From positions 1-62,439 of the forward strand of contig JAZSCT010000007.1 of the NCBI GenBank assembly GCA_045530725.1: 62,439 nt of DNA. The letters are read 5' to 3'. A model generated the notes under the pieces. It saw only the letters and a list, made by a program, of their open reading frames with translations, was not told where the DNA came from and made no database searches. This document shows, piece by piece, positions 46,661 through 55,424 of this stretch. Made by a program: the position numbers and the translations under genes. Position 1 is the first letter of the stretch, and the number at the start of each line of letters is the position of its first letter. This DNA comes from SIG435 sp045530725. Its GTDB lineage: Bacteria > Bacillota > Clostridia > UMGS1810.

Positions 46661-49600
46661 ATGAAAAAAATAATCTCATTAGTTTTAGTAACAGCACTTA
46701 TAATATGTTCTTTGCCATCTCTTGTCTTTTCAAAAGAAGTTCTTATGGTACAAAGGGCAGACGGCTTCGAAAGGTATGAAGTGGGTAAGACCTTCAATTC
46801 CAAATCAGGTACTTTTCGAGCATTTGGTAACTATTCCAATTCTCCTGTAATAACAGAGGATGTTGCATATGAAGGGAAAAAGTCTCTATGTATGAGCGGT
46901 GTCTCCCACACATCTGCATCGCTAAAAATACTTAATTTTCTTCAAAGAAAAATTACATCTGCAGATGTTGGAACAACATTCAATATTTCCTTTATGATAT
47001 ATCCTGACAAAACAAAAGGTGTATATTCATCAAAGGGGAATACTCCCGATGATTGCACACCTTTTACAGAAGAACAACTAAAGGAAACCGTCTCCACAGA
47101 ATTCAGACTTATGCTTGCTGGTCCTGACGGGCAGAATTACAAATACCGTCAGGGGTATAATACCAAAGGAGAATATCTTGAATTCAATCCTAAATGGAAT
47201 CAATGGAACAAGGTGGAGTTTTCTTATACTGTAACAGAAGATTTCCTTGATGACGGAAGTATCGACAATCTTTCAAACCCATACATTGACTCTTTGAGAC
47301 TTTATCAGAATGGTGTGGATTTCAGTATAAATCAGGGTATAGCAAATACCTACTATGTGGATAATTTCTCTGTTACTGCTTTGCAGACAATCAATTCCAC
47401 TACTGTGGAAACAACTCGTGTTGATGATCTTGAGGACTACGAAACAGGTAAAACCCTCACATCATCTTCTGGTACATACAGAGCATTTGGCGGACATTCA
47501 AATGCACCGAAGATTACTGAGGCAAATGCTTATGACGGTAAAAAATCCATCCTTATGTCAGATATATGTTATACATCTGCATCACTAAAAGTGCTTAATT
47601 TCCTTCAGAGAGATATCACAACTGATGATGTGGGAAAGACCTTCAGGATTTCATTTATGATGTATCCTATAAAAAGTGAAGGAGTATATAGTTCTCTAGG
47701 GGAGACTACCGATGAATGCACGCCTTTTACTCAGGAAGAACTTGATGAATCGGTGGGCACAAGATACAATGTGGTTCTTACAGGACCTGACGGGCAGAAC
47801 TATAAGTATCGTCAGTCCAGTACCGATGACAATCACAGTTATGAAGTGTTTTTGCCATGGGATGAGTGGACGGAAGTAGCCATATATTATACTGTGGATG
47901 ATTTGTATCTTGATAACGGTTCAGAGGAAAATCTTTCAAATCCATATATAAATTCACTCCGTATTTATCAGTTGGGAAATAACTTTGGTGTAAATCAGGG
48001 CATATGCGACAGTTACTATTTTGATAAATTGTCTGTAACAGAAGTTGATGCAAAACTTGATTACGCAAGAGATGACAATAAAATTATCGTAAGAACAGAG
48101 TATCTGTATTCAATTCAGAATGATATTGCAAGAACAGTTGTTTCTGAATATGACAAAGAGGGAAAACTTTTAAGTGCTATGGTAGGCCCTAAGGTTAACA
48201 CAGGATTCCAGACAAACAGTATGAATATATCACTTCTGGAATATGTGCCTGAAAGTGATGATTCTGAGATTTATGCAAGTGTGCTTACAGGTGTTGGCAT
48301 TACTCCTGCCATTTCCAAGATGAAAATCGGCAAACGACTCCAGGGATACGGATTTGTCACAGAGTCGCAAGCCGTGGAGAGGGCAAAAGAAATGATCAGA
48401 CTGTCCAAAGCCACTTACAAAGATGCTATAGAGTCAGATGTAGGTTTTGACAAGGAAAATGCATATTATTTCCCGACAGTTGATACATACTTCGATCCCG
48501 AAAGTAGTCAGATATCAAATTATAAGACTACAACATTGACTGTAAATCCCAACCGTCACGGTGCGTTGAAATTTGATATTTCAAAAGAAACAAATACTTC
48601 TGTCAGCCATTCTTATGTGGGACTTTATACATATAGTTTAACAACTCAGGGTGCATTTGATATATATTTGCTTTCGGGTAATAACTGGGATGAAAATTCT
48701 ATATACACAGACCTTCCTTCTGTTGGAAATAAGATTGATTCTGTAAATGTGGAATACCCGGGTGTTACGTATTACTTCGATGTAACTGATACGGTAAATA
48801 CTGCACTATCCAAAGGTGAGGATACACTAAGTTTTATAATAAAAACATCTGACGGAAATGCTAAGTTCCAGTCTCTTGAAGGCACACAGAAGTCATTCAA
48901 GCCTCAACTTATCCTTGAAGGGTTGGGACTTGATGCAAGAAGCAAAACTGTGTCAAGATATGACTATTCAAACTATATTGATGTTATGAAGAGAAAGAAG
49001 ACACCTGCTGATGCCTTCGAAAAGACCCCTACACGTATCCTTTCTTCTGTGAAAGATTATACTCCTGTTGATAAGATGCCAAATCTTTCAAAATACGGCG
49101 GATGGATTGATGGCGGACAATATGAAGCCACAGGATTCTTCTATGTGAAAGAAATCGACGGAAGATGGTGGATTATAGATCCTCTTGGATACAAACTTAT
49201 ATTTATGGGCGTAACAGGAGTATCTATCGGAACTGCTACAGATATTACAAAGACTGCTTTTGAAAAGGTATATGGAACAAAGGAAAACTGGCAACTTAAA
49301 ATCCACGATCAGTTAAGATCCTATGGATTCAACTCAGCAGGATCATGGTCAGGTGTTGAAAACCTTCTTACTTCTCCCGAATCTGTCACACCTTTAAATG
49401 TGGTTGGATTTAACAAATCATTCATACATACATACGATCCTGACAAAGATGACAATATGATGAATGTATTTGATCCGGAATTTAAGACAGCCTGTGAAGC
49501 ATATGCAAAGAAGTTTGTAAAGCCCTATGCTGACAGTCCATATATAATCGGTTGGAACACAGACAACGAGCCTATTGCAAATAACAATATGCTTGTGGCA

Positions 49601-50293
49601 TACTTAAACTCTGATCCCAATGATCAATGGAATATATATAACTACTATACTGCATGGGCGTGGCTTAAGGACCGTTATGGTGACACAGCAGGTGTTGAAG
49701 ATATTACTGATAAGGACAAGAATGACTGGGTAGAATTTGTATATGACAGATATATGAAGGTGTGTACCGATGCCATAAGAAAATATGACAAAAACCATAT
49801 GATCATAGGTCCGAAGATGGATAAGCACCATCAGGGTGCGTTCAGAGGTCTTCAGAACTGGTGTGATATAGTAGGATATGACTACTACGGCAACGCCTGG
49901 ACAGGGGATGCTGCTCAGATTGAACAATGGTACAAGTGGGCAGGTAAGCCTCTTATGAATCAGGAATGGTATGCTAAAGGTATGGATGCCTGCACAGAAG
50001 AGTCTTCTCTTACAAATCAGGCAGGTGTGGGATATACCGTTCAGACTCAGGATGAGAGAGGATATTACTATCAGAGTTTCGTACTTTCTATGCTTGAATC
50101 AAAAATCTTTGTAGGATGGCAATGGTTTAAGTATATGGACAACGACCCGTCAAATCCCGGTCAGGATGTATCAAATATCGATGCAAATAAAGGTATTATC
50201 TCAAGAGAGTATGTATTCTATGAAACACTTCTTAATCATATGAATGACATTAATATGAATGCATATGGTCTTACTCAATATTTTGACAACTAG
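46661..50293 (+). CDS. secreted multidomain glycoside hydrolase, agarase-like clan GH-A (paralogue 3)
   Basis: A 1210-residue paralogue with signal peptide (residues 1-25), two N-terminal beta-sandwich modules (DVGTTFNISFMIYPDKTKGV and DVGKTFRISFMMYPIKSEGV), the DNRLRE-like module (HSYVGLYTYSLTTQGAFDIY, NNWDENSI) and the catalytic domain from GRWWIIDPLGYKLIFMGVT. Acid/base candidate E970 is in TDNEP; the nucleophile candidate E1102 is in NQEWY, where the other two have NAEWY. The ATG follows AAGGAGG; upstream in-frame codons lie in paralogue 2. Confidence 0.8.
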   Translation: MKKIISLVLVTALIICSLPSLVFSKEVLMVQRADGFERYEVGKTFNSKSGTFRAFGNYSNSPVITEDVAYEGKKSLCMSGVSHTSASLKILNFLQRKITSADVGTTFNISFMIYPDKTKGVYSSKGNTPDDCTPFTEEQLKETVSTEFRLMLAGPDGQNYKYRQGYNTKGEYLEFNPKWNQWNKVEFSYTVTEDFLDDGSIDNLSNPYIDSLRLYQNGVDFSINQGIANTYYVDNFSVTALQTINSTTVETTRVDDLEDYETGKTLTSSSGTYRAFGGHSNAPKITEANAYDGKKSILMSDICYTSASLKVLNFLQRDITTDDVGKTFRISFMMYPIKSEGVYSSLGETTDECTPFTQEELDESVGTRYNVVLTGPDGQNYKYRQSSTDDNHSYEVFLPWDEWTEVAIYYTVDDLYLDNGSEENLSNPYINSLRIYQLGNNFGVNQGICDSYYFDKLSVTEVDAKLDYARDDNKIIVRTEYLYSIQNDIARTVVSEYDKEGKLLSAMVGPKVNTGFQTNSMNISLLEYVPESDDSEIYASVLTGVGITPAISKMKIGKRLQGYGFVTESQAVERAKEMIRLSKATYKDAIESDVGFDKENAYYFPTVDTYFDPESSQISNYKTTTLTVNPNRHGALKFDISKETNTSVSHSYVGLYTYSLTTQGAFDIYLLSGNNWDENSIYTDLPSVGNKIDSVNVEYPGVTYYFDVTDTVNTALSKGEDTLSFIIKTSDGNAKFQSLEGTQKSFKPQLILEGLGLDARSKTVSRYDYSNYIDVMKRKKTPADAFEKTPTRILSSVKDYTPVDKMPNLSKYGGWIDGGQYEATGFFYVKEIDGRWWIIDPLGYKLIFMGVTGVSIGTATDITKTAFEKVYGTKENWQLKIHDQLRSYGFNSAGSWSGVENLLTSPESVTPLNVVGFNKSFIHTYDPDKDDNMMNVFDPEFKTACEAYAKKFVKPYADSPYIIGWNTDNEPIANNNMLVAYLNSDPNDQWNIYNYYTAWAWLKDRYGDTAGVEDITDKDKNDWVEFVYDRYMKVCTDAIRKYDKNHMIIGPKMDKHHQGAFRGLQNWCDIVGYDYYGNAWTGDAAQIEQWYKWAGKPLMNQEWYAKGMDACTEESSLTNQAGVGYTVQTQDERGYYYQSFVLSMLESKIFVGWQWFKYMDNDPSNPGQDVSNIDANKGIISREYVFYETLLNHMNDINMNAYGLTQYFDN

Positions 50294-50302
50294 AAATATA
50301 AA

Positions 50303-50342
50303 AAAATTCCGTTGGGATTTTATAATCCCAACGGAATTTCTA
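50303..50342. terminator. bidirectional terminator after the hydrolase operon
   Basis: Arms AAATTCCGTTGGGATT / AATCCCAACGGAATTT with a short TTAT-type loop. The right arm covers the last codons of the convergent Dus gene. Confidence 0.87.
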
Positions 50343-51261
50343 TATCACTCGTATAATTTAAACTATCAAATATATCACTTAATTTTGTGGCTTTTTTGAT
50401 TCCTTTTATTGCTTTTTTATCATCAGGCAACATCCACATCACATATAGCATTATTTCTTTAAGTTTGCCCAGGGTGTAATGCTCACTTTTTAGTACTTCC
50501 ATATAATTATCTGAAAGAATAGTGAGAAAATCTATGAGTTTTTCTTTGGTGATTCTTTCTCCCTTTGAAATTTCATTAAATATTCCCGGGTTCATTACAG
50601 CGCCTCTGCCTATCATTACAGAAGAGATACCTTCAAATCTTTCTACTATATATTCATAGTCTTCTTTTGAGTATATATTTCCGTTGTAGCACAATGGCAT
50701 TTTTGCCACGGATAATACCTTTTCAAATATATCTGTTTCGGGAATCCCGTTGTAGAACTCTTCTCTGGTTCTTGGGTGGATGATAAGTTCTTTTATGGGG
50801 TATTTGTTGTATATGTCCATAAGTTCGTATATTTCCTCTGTATGGGAAAATCCAAGTCTTGTTTTAAGTGTGATATCAAGAGATGATTTTTCGAAAATCC
50901 CGTAAAGAAAGGCATCCAGTTTTTCTTTATCCTTAAGGAATCCTGCTCCTCTGCCTTTCTTGCAGACGGTATTTGATGGACAGCCTAAGTTGATATTTAT
51001 TTCATTATATCCAAGGTACTTTATTTTTTCTTCGGTTGATAGAAAATGACTCACAGAATTTGTGAGAATCTGGACCCTTACAGGCTTGTTGTTATTATTC
51101 TCAGGCAGGATATCACGGAGTTCTTTCAATGATTTCTTTTCTGATTCGGTTGGATTTATGAAAGGTGTGAAGTATTCGCATGTTTCTCCGAAATATTCTC
51201 TGTGGGTGTTTCTGAATACATATCCCGTAATACCTTCCATTGGTGCGAAGTATAGTTTCAT
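50320..51261 (-). CDS. tRNA-dihydrouridine synthase
   Basis: FMN enzyme that reduces uridines in tRNA D-loops. The 313-residue protein has LYFAPMEGITGYVFRNTH at the start, the active-site Cys in INLGCPSNTVCKKGRGAGFL, LIIHPRTREEFYNG and MIGRGAVMNPGIF. It is a diverged Dus type distinct from the dusB-like gene at 60.9 kb, and this region thus carries two family members. ATG at 51,261 follows AAGGGG. Confidence 0.88.
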   Translation of the reverse strand: MKLYFAPMEGITGYVFRNTHREYFGETCEYFTPFINPTESEKKSLKELRDILPENNNNKPVRVQILTNSVSHFLSTEEKIKYLGYNEININLGCPSNTVCKKGRGAGFLKDKEKLDAFLYGIFEKSSLDITLKTRLGFSHTEEIYELMDIYNKYPIKELIIHPRTREEFYNGIPETDIFEKVLSVAKMPLCYNGNIYSKEDYEYIVERFEGISSVMIGRGAVMNPGIFNEISKGERITKEKLIDFLTILSDNYMEVLKSEHYTLGKLKEIMLYVMWMLPDDKKAIKGIKKATKLSDIFDSLNYTSDIEIPLGL

Positions 51262-51349
51262 AAGTTTTCTCCCCTTATAGTATATAAAAATTTTACACGA
51301 AAAGGAGAAATATTGCAATAATTATCATTTATTTTTTTAATATTTAAAA

Positions 51350-51556
51350 AAAGCCATACAATACGAATTGTTATCAGAAGATATGTTATTAAATCTGTAT
51401 AAAGAGGAAACATTTACAAGAGAAAATATGGTTTAGATTGTTTATAATGCACTTAATGCGAAAATGAGTGATGGAAAAGAATTTTCAGAGTATCTGGTTC
51501 AAAAGGGAGTTTTAACATACAATAATATAAATAGTATTAAATACAAATCTCATTAA
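51350..51556 (+). pseudogene. unidentified decayed reading frame
   Basis: One frame reads through 69 codons with a single TAG (LLSEDMLLNLYKEETFTREN, stop, then YNALNAKMSDGKEFSEYLVQ). It has no ribosome site or start codon in a sensible place. The parent family is not recognised. It fills most of the gap between the Dus gene and spoVT and could be a gene fragment or chance open sequence. Confidence 0.3.
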
Positions 51557-51561
51557 ATGAA

Positions 51562-51606
51562 AAAACTTACCAAAAGGGACCGTCCCTTTTGGTAAGTTTT
51601 GAATTT
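51562..51606. terminator. long perfect palindrome / bidirectional terminator
   Basis: Nineteen-base perfect arms (AAAACTTACCAAAAGGGAC and complement) around a single C. A/T tails on both sides allow termination in either direction, including spoVT. The GGGACCGTCCC core may mark it as a repeat element as well. Confidence 0.75.
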
Positions 51607-51632
51607 TTAAATGATAGTTATGTCCTGTTTAT

Positions 51633-52175
51633 TCAGATTTCCATTTGCTTACCCAAAAACATCGCTGCCGCTTTTGCAAGTTTTTCTTCTGCTTCACCCA
51701 CATTTTTGTCAGGGGTTTCTTTCATCATCACTACAGAGCCTATTGTGTCTCCGTCTGATATGATTGGCTCCACCACACCTGCACTATATACAGAGCCTTC
51801 CACTATCACCATATCTTTTTTTGATGATGGGGTAGAGATGAAGGAAGTTTTTTCTTCCATTATCTTTTCTATATCACTGCTTACCTTTCTTTCATAAAGT
51901 TCTCTTCTCGATGCTCCCGATACTGCAATGACAGAATCTTTGTCTGTGATGCAAATAGGCATTCCTGCAGTTTTGAAAAGAGTTTCTGCATACTGTGAAG
52001 CAAAGTCTCCAAGTTCTCCTATAGGTGAATATTTTTTGAATATCACTTCTCCGTCTTTGTCTGTAAATATCTCAAGTGGATCGCCCTCACGTATGCGAAG
52101 GACTCTGCGGATTTCTTTGGGGATTACTACTCTGCCTAAGTCGTCGATTCTGCGAACAATTCCCGTTGCTTTCAT
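51633..52175 (-). CDS. spoVT: stage V sporulation protein T
   Basis: An AbrB-type transcription factor that controls forespore genes in the late sporulation phase. The 180-residue protein has the swapped-hairpin DNA-binding domain (MKATGIVRRIDDLGRVVIPK, EIRRVLRIREGDPLEIF) and a C-terminal GAF domain (residues 55-180). Both domains are full length. Its presence places the organism in an endospore-forming lineage. The ribosome site is AAGGAG. Confidence 0.93.
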   Translation of the reverse strand: MKATGIVRRIDDLGRVVIPKEIRRVLRIREGDPLEIFTDKDGEVIFKKYSPIGELGDFASQYAETLFKTAGMPICITDKDSVIAVSGASRRELYERKVSSDIEKIMEEKTSFISTPSSKKDMVIVEGSVYSAGVVEPIISDGDTIGSVVMMKETPDKNVGEAEEKLAKAAAMFLGKQMEI

Positions 52176-52194
52176 AAATAACTCCTTTATTCTT

Positions 52195-52222
52195 GCGGAC
52201 CGTCTGAATGGTCGGTCCCTAC
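52195..52222. repeat. short inverted repeat GGACCG...CGGTCC upstream of spoVT
   Basis: Six-base arms (52,197-52,202 and 52,213-52,218) in a sequence ending GGTCGGTCCCTACA. Similar GC-rich short palindromes are scattered in many Clostridia. It shares GGACCGTC with the palindrome on the other side of spoVT. It could be a REP-like element or a regulatory site. Confidence 0.35.
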
Positions 52223-52353
52223 ATTTGATATTACAGTTCTATTTTCTGCAACTAAGGAATTTTTATGTAAGGAAAAAGGTGGGATTTACTTTTTTTATTT
52301 GTGTGGTATGATGAAAAAGATTTAAAACCCTGGTATTTTTATATATAAAAAGG

Positions 52354-52533
52354 ATGGTAAAAGCCGTGAACCTTGAAGGCGGATATGCAGAATTGATTCT
52401 TTTTCCTGAACTGGCGCATAACTGCTGGGATGCAGTCTATAGTGACGTAAAGAACTATGACTGGCTACGCTCCTTTAGCGCCAGAAAGGAAGAAACATTG
52501 ATTGAGGACCTTTCAGTTAAATGTTTTGGATAA
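52354..52533 (+). pseudogene. C-terminal remnant of an alpha/beta-hydrolase (esterase/depolymerase type)
   Basis: A 59-residue frame with AAAAGG site and ATG: MVKAVNLEGGYAELILFPEL, then AHNCWDAVYSDVKNYDWL. This matches the end of secreted or cytoplasmic carboxylesterases, where the catalytic His lies in a GH.SW..AY....Y.WLL motif. The His is kept but the nucleophile and the rest of the protein are gone. An intact terminator follows. It is a deletion remnant with preserved start and stop signals. Confidence 0.55.
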
Positions 52534-52536
52534 ATG

Positions 52537-52564
52537 AGCGAGGTGGTTTCACCTCGCTTTTAGT
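52537..52564 (+). terminator. rho-independent terminator
   Basis: Arms AGCGAGGTG / CACCTCGCT with short loop and TTT, directly after the hydrolase remnant. Confidence 0.75.
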
Positions 52565-52632
52565 ATGCTCATTTGTCATAAAAACAAACTATATCATATT
52601 TTTGTAATGGTAATGTGTCATACCTGTAATAT

Positions 52633-53107
52633 TTAAAAAAATTTTATAAAGTGTGAACAGTCTCCGAAGTCGCATTTATAGGAGACTTCTGTTACTGTTT
52701 TTCCTTCTTTTAAAAGTTTTTTGCATAGTTTATTCTGTGAACAGTCAGGTATTCATATACGGTACAACCCATACATTTTTTAAATACCTTTGACAGATAA
52801 GTTACAGAACAATATGAATTTTCTGTCAGAGTTTTTAATGTGATTTTGTCAGAAAAATTGCCTGATATATAGTTAAGGGTTTTTGAAACACAGTATGAAA
52901 TGTTACTTTTTATTACATATTTATCATTATTTGTGTAGATTTCTTCAAGAAGAAGTATTATATCAAGTGTTCTGATAAAAAATTCACTGTATCTGTATTA
53001 TCTGATTTTGTTAATGGTTCTATTAGATAACCTATGATTTGGTATATTGTTTCCTTTTCTTTTTCATCAGATCTTATATAGTTTGGTTCGCTTCTGTGTT
53101 TGAGCAT
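52633..53107 (-). pseudogene. AraC-family regulator, frameshifted
   Basis: Read from 53,107 on the minus strand, the frames give MLKHRSEPNYIRSDEKEKET (linker region), then SYCVSKTLNYISGNFSDKIT, TENSYCSVTYLSKVFKKCMG and KEGKTVTEVSYKCDFGDCSH, the two helix-turn-helix motifs of AraC proteins. At least two frame changes and an internal stop interrupt it, and the N-terminal cupin is absent. It lies among broken catabolic genes and was probably their regulator. Confidence 0.65.
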
Positions 53108-53138
53108 AGATTTGATTCTGTGTTACAAATGAAACTAT

Positions 53139-53354
53139 ATGATTCAGGAAAACCTCTGGCAACTTGAAAGAAAGAGAAACTCTACCGACCCTGTAAGAAC
53201 ATCGCTTTTTATACACGTCTGTATAGAGCGTGGTATGTCACATGATGCAGGGGAGCAAATGTAATTCCGGGGGCATTTTTCTACAGAGATCATGAACTTC
53301 ATGGAAGAAATACACCTGCTTCACCTGACGGAAGATTGTCGGGAATGCCGCTGC
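53139..53354 (+). pseudogene. fragment of a glycyl-radical (pyruvate formate-lyase-like) enzyme
   Basis: TDPVRTSLFIHVCIERGM, then after a one-base frame change GANVIPGAFFYRDHELHGR and NTPASPDGRLSG. The C.ERG motif and the TPASPDGR motif resemble the thiyl-radical Cys loop and the later ATPDGR signature of pyruvate formate-lyase-like enzymes; in intact enzymes they are more than 100 residues apart. The fragment runs directly into an FAD oxidoreductase remnant. The family call is tentative, the frameshift is clear. Confidence 0.42.
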
Positions 53355-54289
53355 AGTATCTGCTTCAGGATGCGGTGAGAAGATTCTTATTATAGAAAAA
53401 ACCATTGACTTTGTCGGACTTGCCGCAATAGGACTTAGTAACTGGTATGAACCTCTTTGTAATACAAAAGGCAAAAAGATGATGGGTGGAATATGCGAAG
53501 AACTTATAAGACTTGCATGTTCAGAATCATTTAATTCACTTCCCGATGAATGGAGGGAGGACACAGATTTTGTGGAAGGGAAGATTTACACCGCCAAGTT
53601 TTTAAACAATATGTTTGTTTTGCTTTTGGATGAATATCTTAAGAAGAATAATGTGGATATTATCCTTGATACTCTTGCCACATTTCCTGTTATGGAGGGA
53701 AACAAAGTGACAGGGGTTTTGTGTGATGCAAAAAAGACGAGTACACTAGGGATGCAAAGTGATAATCGATGCTTCGGGAGATGCTGATATTATCAAGCGT
53801 GCAGGAGTTCCTACTGTGGAAGGTGATAACTGGCTGTCCTTCATGGCACAATGTATAAAAAAGGATTTTATCAAAGAATATTATGAAAAAAATGAAAATG
53901 CAAATGTACTTATCAAAAATCATGAAGCAGGCTCGGAAACATGGGGAAAAGGTCAGCCTGAAGGTCAGGCGAAACTCAAGGGCTTAAGTGCAGAAAATGT
54001 GACTGATATAACCCTAAAAGGAAGGGAACATTTTCTTAAGAAACTTCGTGAAATGGATCAGAAAGTCCATATTGTTACTCAACTTCCTTATAGAACATTA
54101 TACAATAAAGACTTTCCCAATATCCTTTGCCCAGGAAGAATAGTTTCTGCATATGATGACGGTTGGGAGATAACAGGAGTTATCCCTGTGTGCGCACTTG
54201 CCGGAGAAGCGGCAGGGTATGTTGCATCAATCAGTATAGATGACAATGTTTCCTTAGGGTGCGTGGATGTTAGCGAACTTCAGGAATAA
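53340..54289 (+). pseudogene. FAD-dependent oxidoreductase gene, frameshifted and internally deleted
   Basis: The frame begins within the FAD domain (NAAAVSASGCGEKILIIEKT), lacking the GGGPAG start, and continues through LAAIGLSNWYEPLCNTKGKK and DIILDTLATFPVMEGNKVTG. A frame change near 53,750 leads to VIIDASGDADIIKRAGVPTV and the C-terminal GRIVSAYDDGWEITGVIPVC and ALAGEAAGYVAS. A jump between VTQLP and YRTLYNKDF indicates a further deletion of roughly 80-100 residues. It belongs to the FAD_oxidored group found in carbohydrate-use loci. Confidence 0.72.
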
Positions 54290-54346
54290 CTTAAAGCAAA
54301 TAACAATCTAATAATTTGATAGTGACAAATAATTTTTTTTGTGATA

Positions 54347-54382
54347 CAATGAGTATGTGATAAACATACTCATTGTTTTTTA
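54347..54382 (+). promoter_or_regulatory. hairpin with T tract at the start of the 54.4-kb transcript
   Basis: Perfect 12-bp arms (CAATGAGTATGT / ACATACTCATTG), a 5-base loop and six T residues lie directly after a promoter-like GTGACA...GATACAAT and 20 bases before the AAAGGGA site of the following gene. It could be an attenuator, an operator, or the terminator of the decayed genes upstream. Confidence 0.5.
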
Positions 54383-54395
54383 GAAAGGGATACTT

Positions 54396-55382
54396 ATGAA
54401 AAGATTTTTAGCAGTAATTCTGATAATTGTACTTCTTGTTTCTTCAATGACTGCCTTTGCCGCTAAGAAACAAAAAACACGAATAGATATGACAGTAAAC
54501 GGGACTCTGTGTTCCTTTGATCAGATGCCTGTTCTTCTTAATGAAAGAGTAATAGTGCCCATGAGGGGGCTATTTGAAATGCTTGGGGCAAATGTGTCAT
54601 GGGATCCGTTAAAGAGTGAAGTTTCAGGAGAACTTGACGGGGTAACTGTAAGACTCAAAGTGGGTTTTTATGATGCATATGTAAATGGTCAGCATTACAA
54701 ACTTGATGTGCCTTCACAGATAGTAAACGGAAGAACACTTATCCCCGTAAGATTTGTTGCAGAAGCATTTGGTGCAGAGGTGATATGGGATGAAGAAACC
54801 AAAACCGTACATATAAAAGGCGTAGGCAAAAAAAGTCAGGAAACAGAAGCAGCAGGGAAGTTTTTTGATAGATTTACAGACAAAAAACTTATTCTTGACG
54901 AACCGATAATGTTTGATAACGGCAAAAAAGAAGGACTTGAATACGGAGAAATCAGAGTTGTAAAGCCTGATGATATTATTTACGGTACTGCACTTTCCAT
55001 GAAATGCAAAAAGACACCTTTCAATCCACGTGATTTTTCATTTGAGTATAATAAATTCCCCGAACTCGGATTATTGGACAATCTTTGCATCAAGGTGGTA
55101 TTCCGTACCACAAAATGTGATTATGCTGTTGGATATGGCAAACTCGGGATAGAACTTTGTTCATCTGATGGAGGAATTATCCACTATGAAGAACTTAAAG
55201 CGGGTTCATCATGGACTACATACTATATACCTGTTGCATCATACGGCAAAATAAATAAAGTTTCTTTTGTTGGCGGATTTCCTGATCAGACTATAGAAAT
55301 AGCACAGTTTAAGGTGCTTAATTTCAAGGAACTTCCCCTTGATATACTTCCTGATAATGTGACAGCATACAGAAACCAATAA
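54396..55382 (+). CDS. secreted protein with copper amine oxidase N-terminal-type (stalk) domain
   Basis: A 328-residue exported protein. Signal peptide at residues 1-23 ending AFA; stalk domain at 30-145 (MPVLLNERVIVPMRGLFEML, GANVSWDPLK, VNGRTLIPVRFVAEAFGAEV, IWDEETKTVHI), a module common in clostridial surface proteins and unrelated to oxidase activity; then a beta-sandwich C-terminal module (residues 155-328, ending QFKVLNFKELPLDILPDNV). The C-terminal module resembles the fragment at 11,902-12,208 and loosely the repeated modules of the large hydrolases. Likely a cell-surface or secreted carbohydrate-associated protein. Confidence 0.78.
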   Translation: MKRFLAVILIIVLLVSSMTAFAAKKQKTRIDMTVNGTLCSFDQMPVLLNERVIVPMRGLFEMLGANVSWDPLKSEVSGELDGVTVRLKVGFYDAYVNGQHYKLDVPSQIVNGRTLIPVRFVAEAFGAEVIWDEETKTVHIKGVGKKSQETEAAGKFFDRFTDKKLILDEPIMFDNGKKEGLEYGEIRVVKPDDIIYGTALSMKCKKTPFNPRDFSFEYNKFPELGLLDNLCIKVVFRTTKCDYAVGYGKLGIELCSSDGGIIHYEELKAGSSWTTYYIPVASYGKINKVSFVGGFPDQTIEIAQFKVLNFKELPLDILPDNVTAYRNQ

Positions 55383-55387
55383 TTTAT

Positions 55388-55424
55388 AAAAAACGACGCT
55401 TTTTTATAAGCGTCGTTTTTGTAT
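55388..55424. terminator. bidirectional rho-independent terminator
   Basis: Arms AAAAACGACGCTT / AAGCGTCGTTTTT between the stalk-domain gene and convergent spoIIR. Confidence 0.9.

Noticed and set aside
40037..50293. Cell-wall anchoring of the three hydrolases
   Set aside because: No LPXTG motif, S-layer homology domain, dockerin or C-terminal membrane helix is visible; all three end shortly after the catalytic domain.
53238..53564. Minus-strand frame of 108 codons in the graveyard region
   Set aside because: It lies opposite recognisable fragments of the glycyl-radical enzyme and the FAD oxidoreductase and shows no family similarity.
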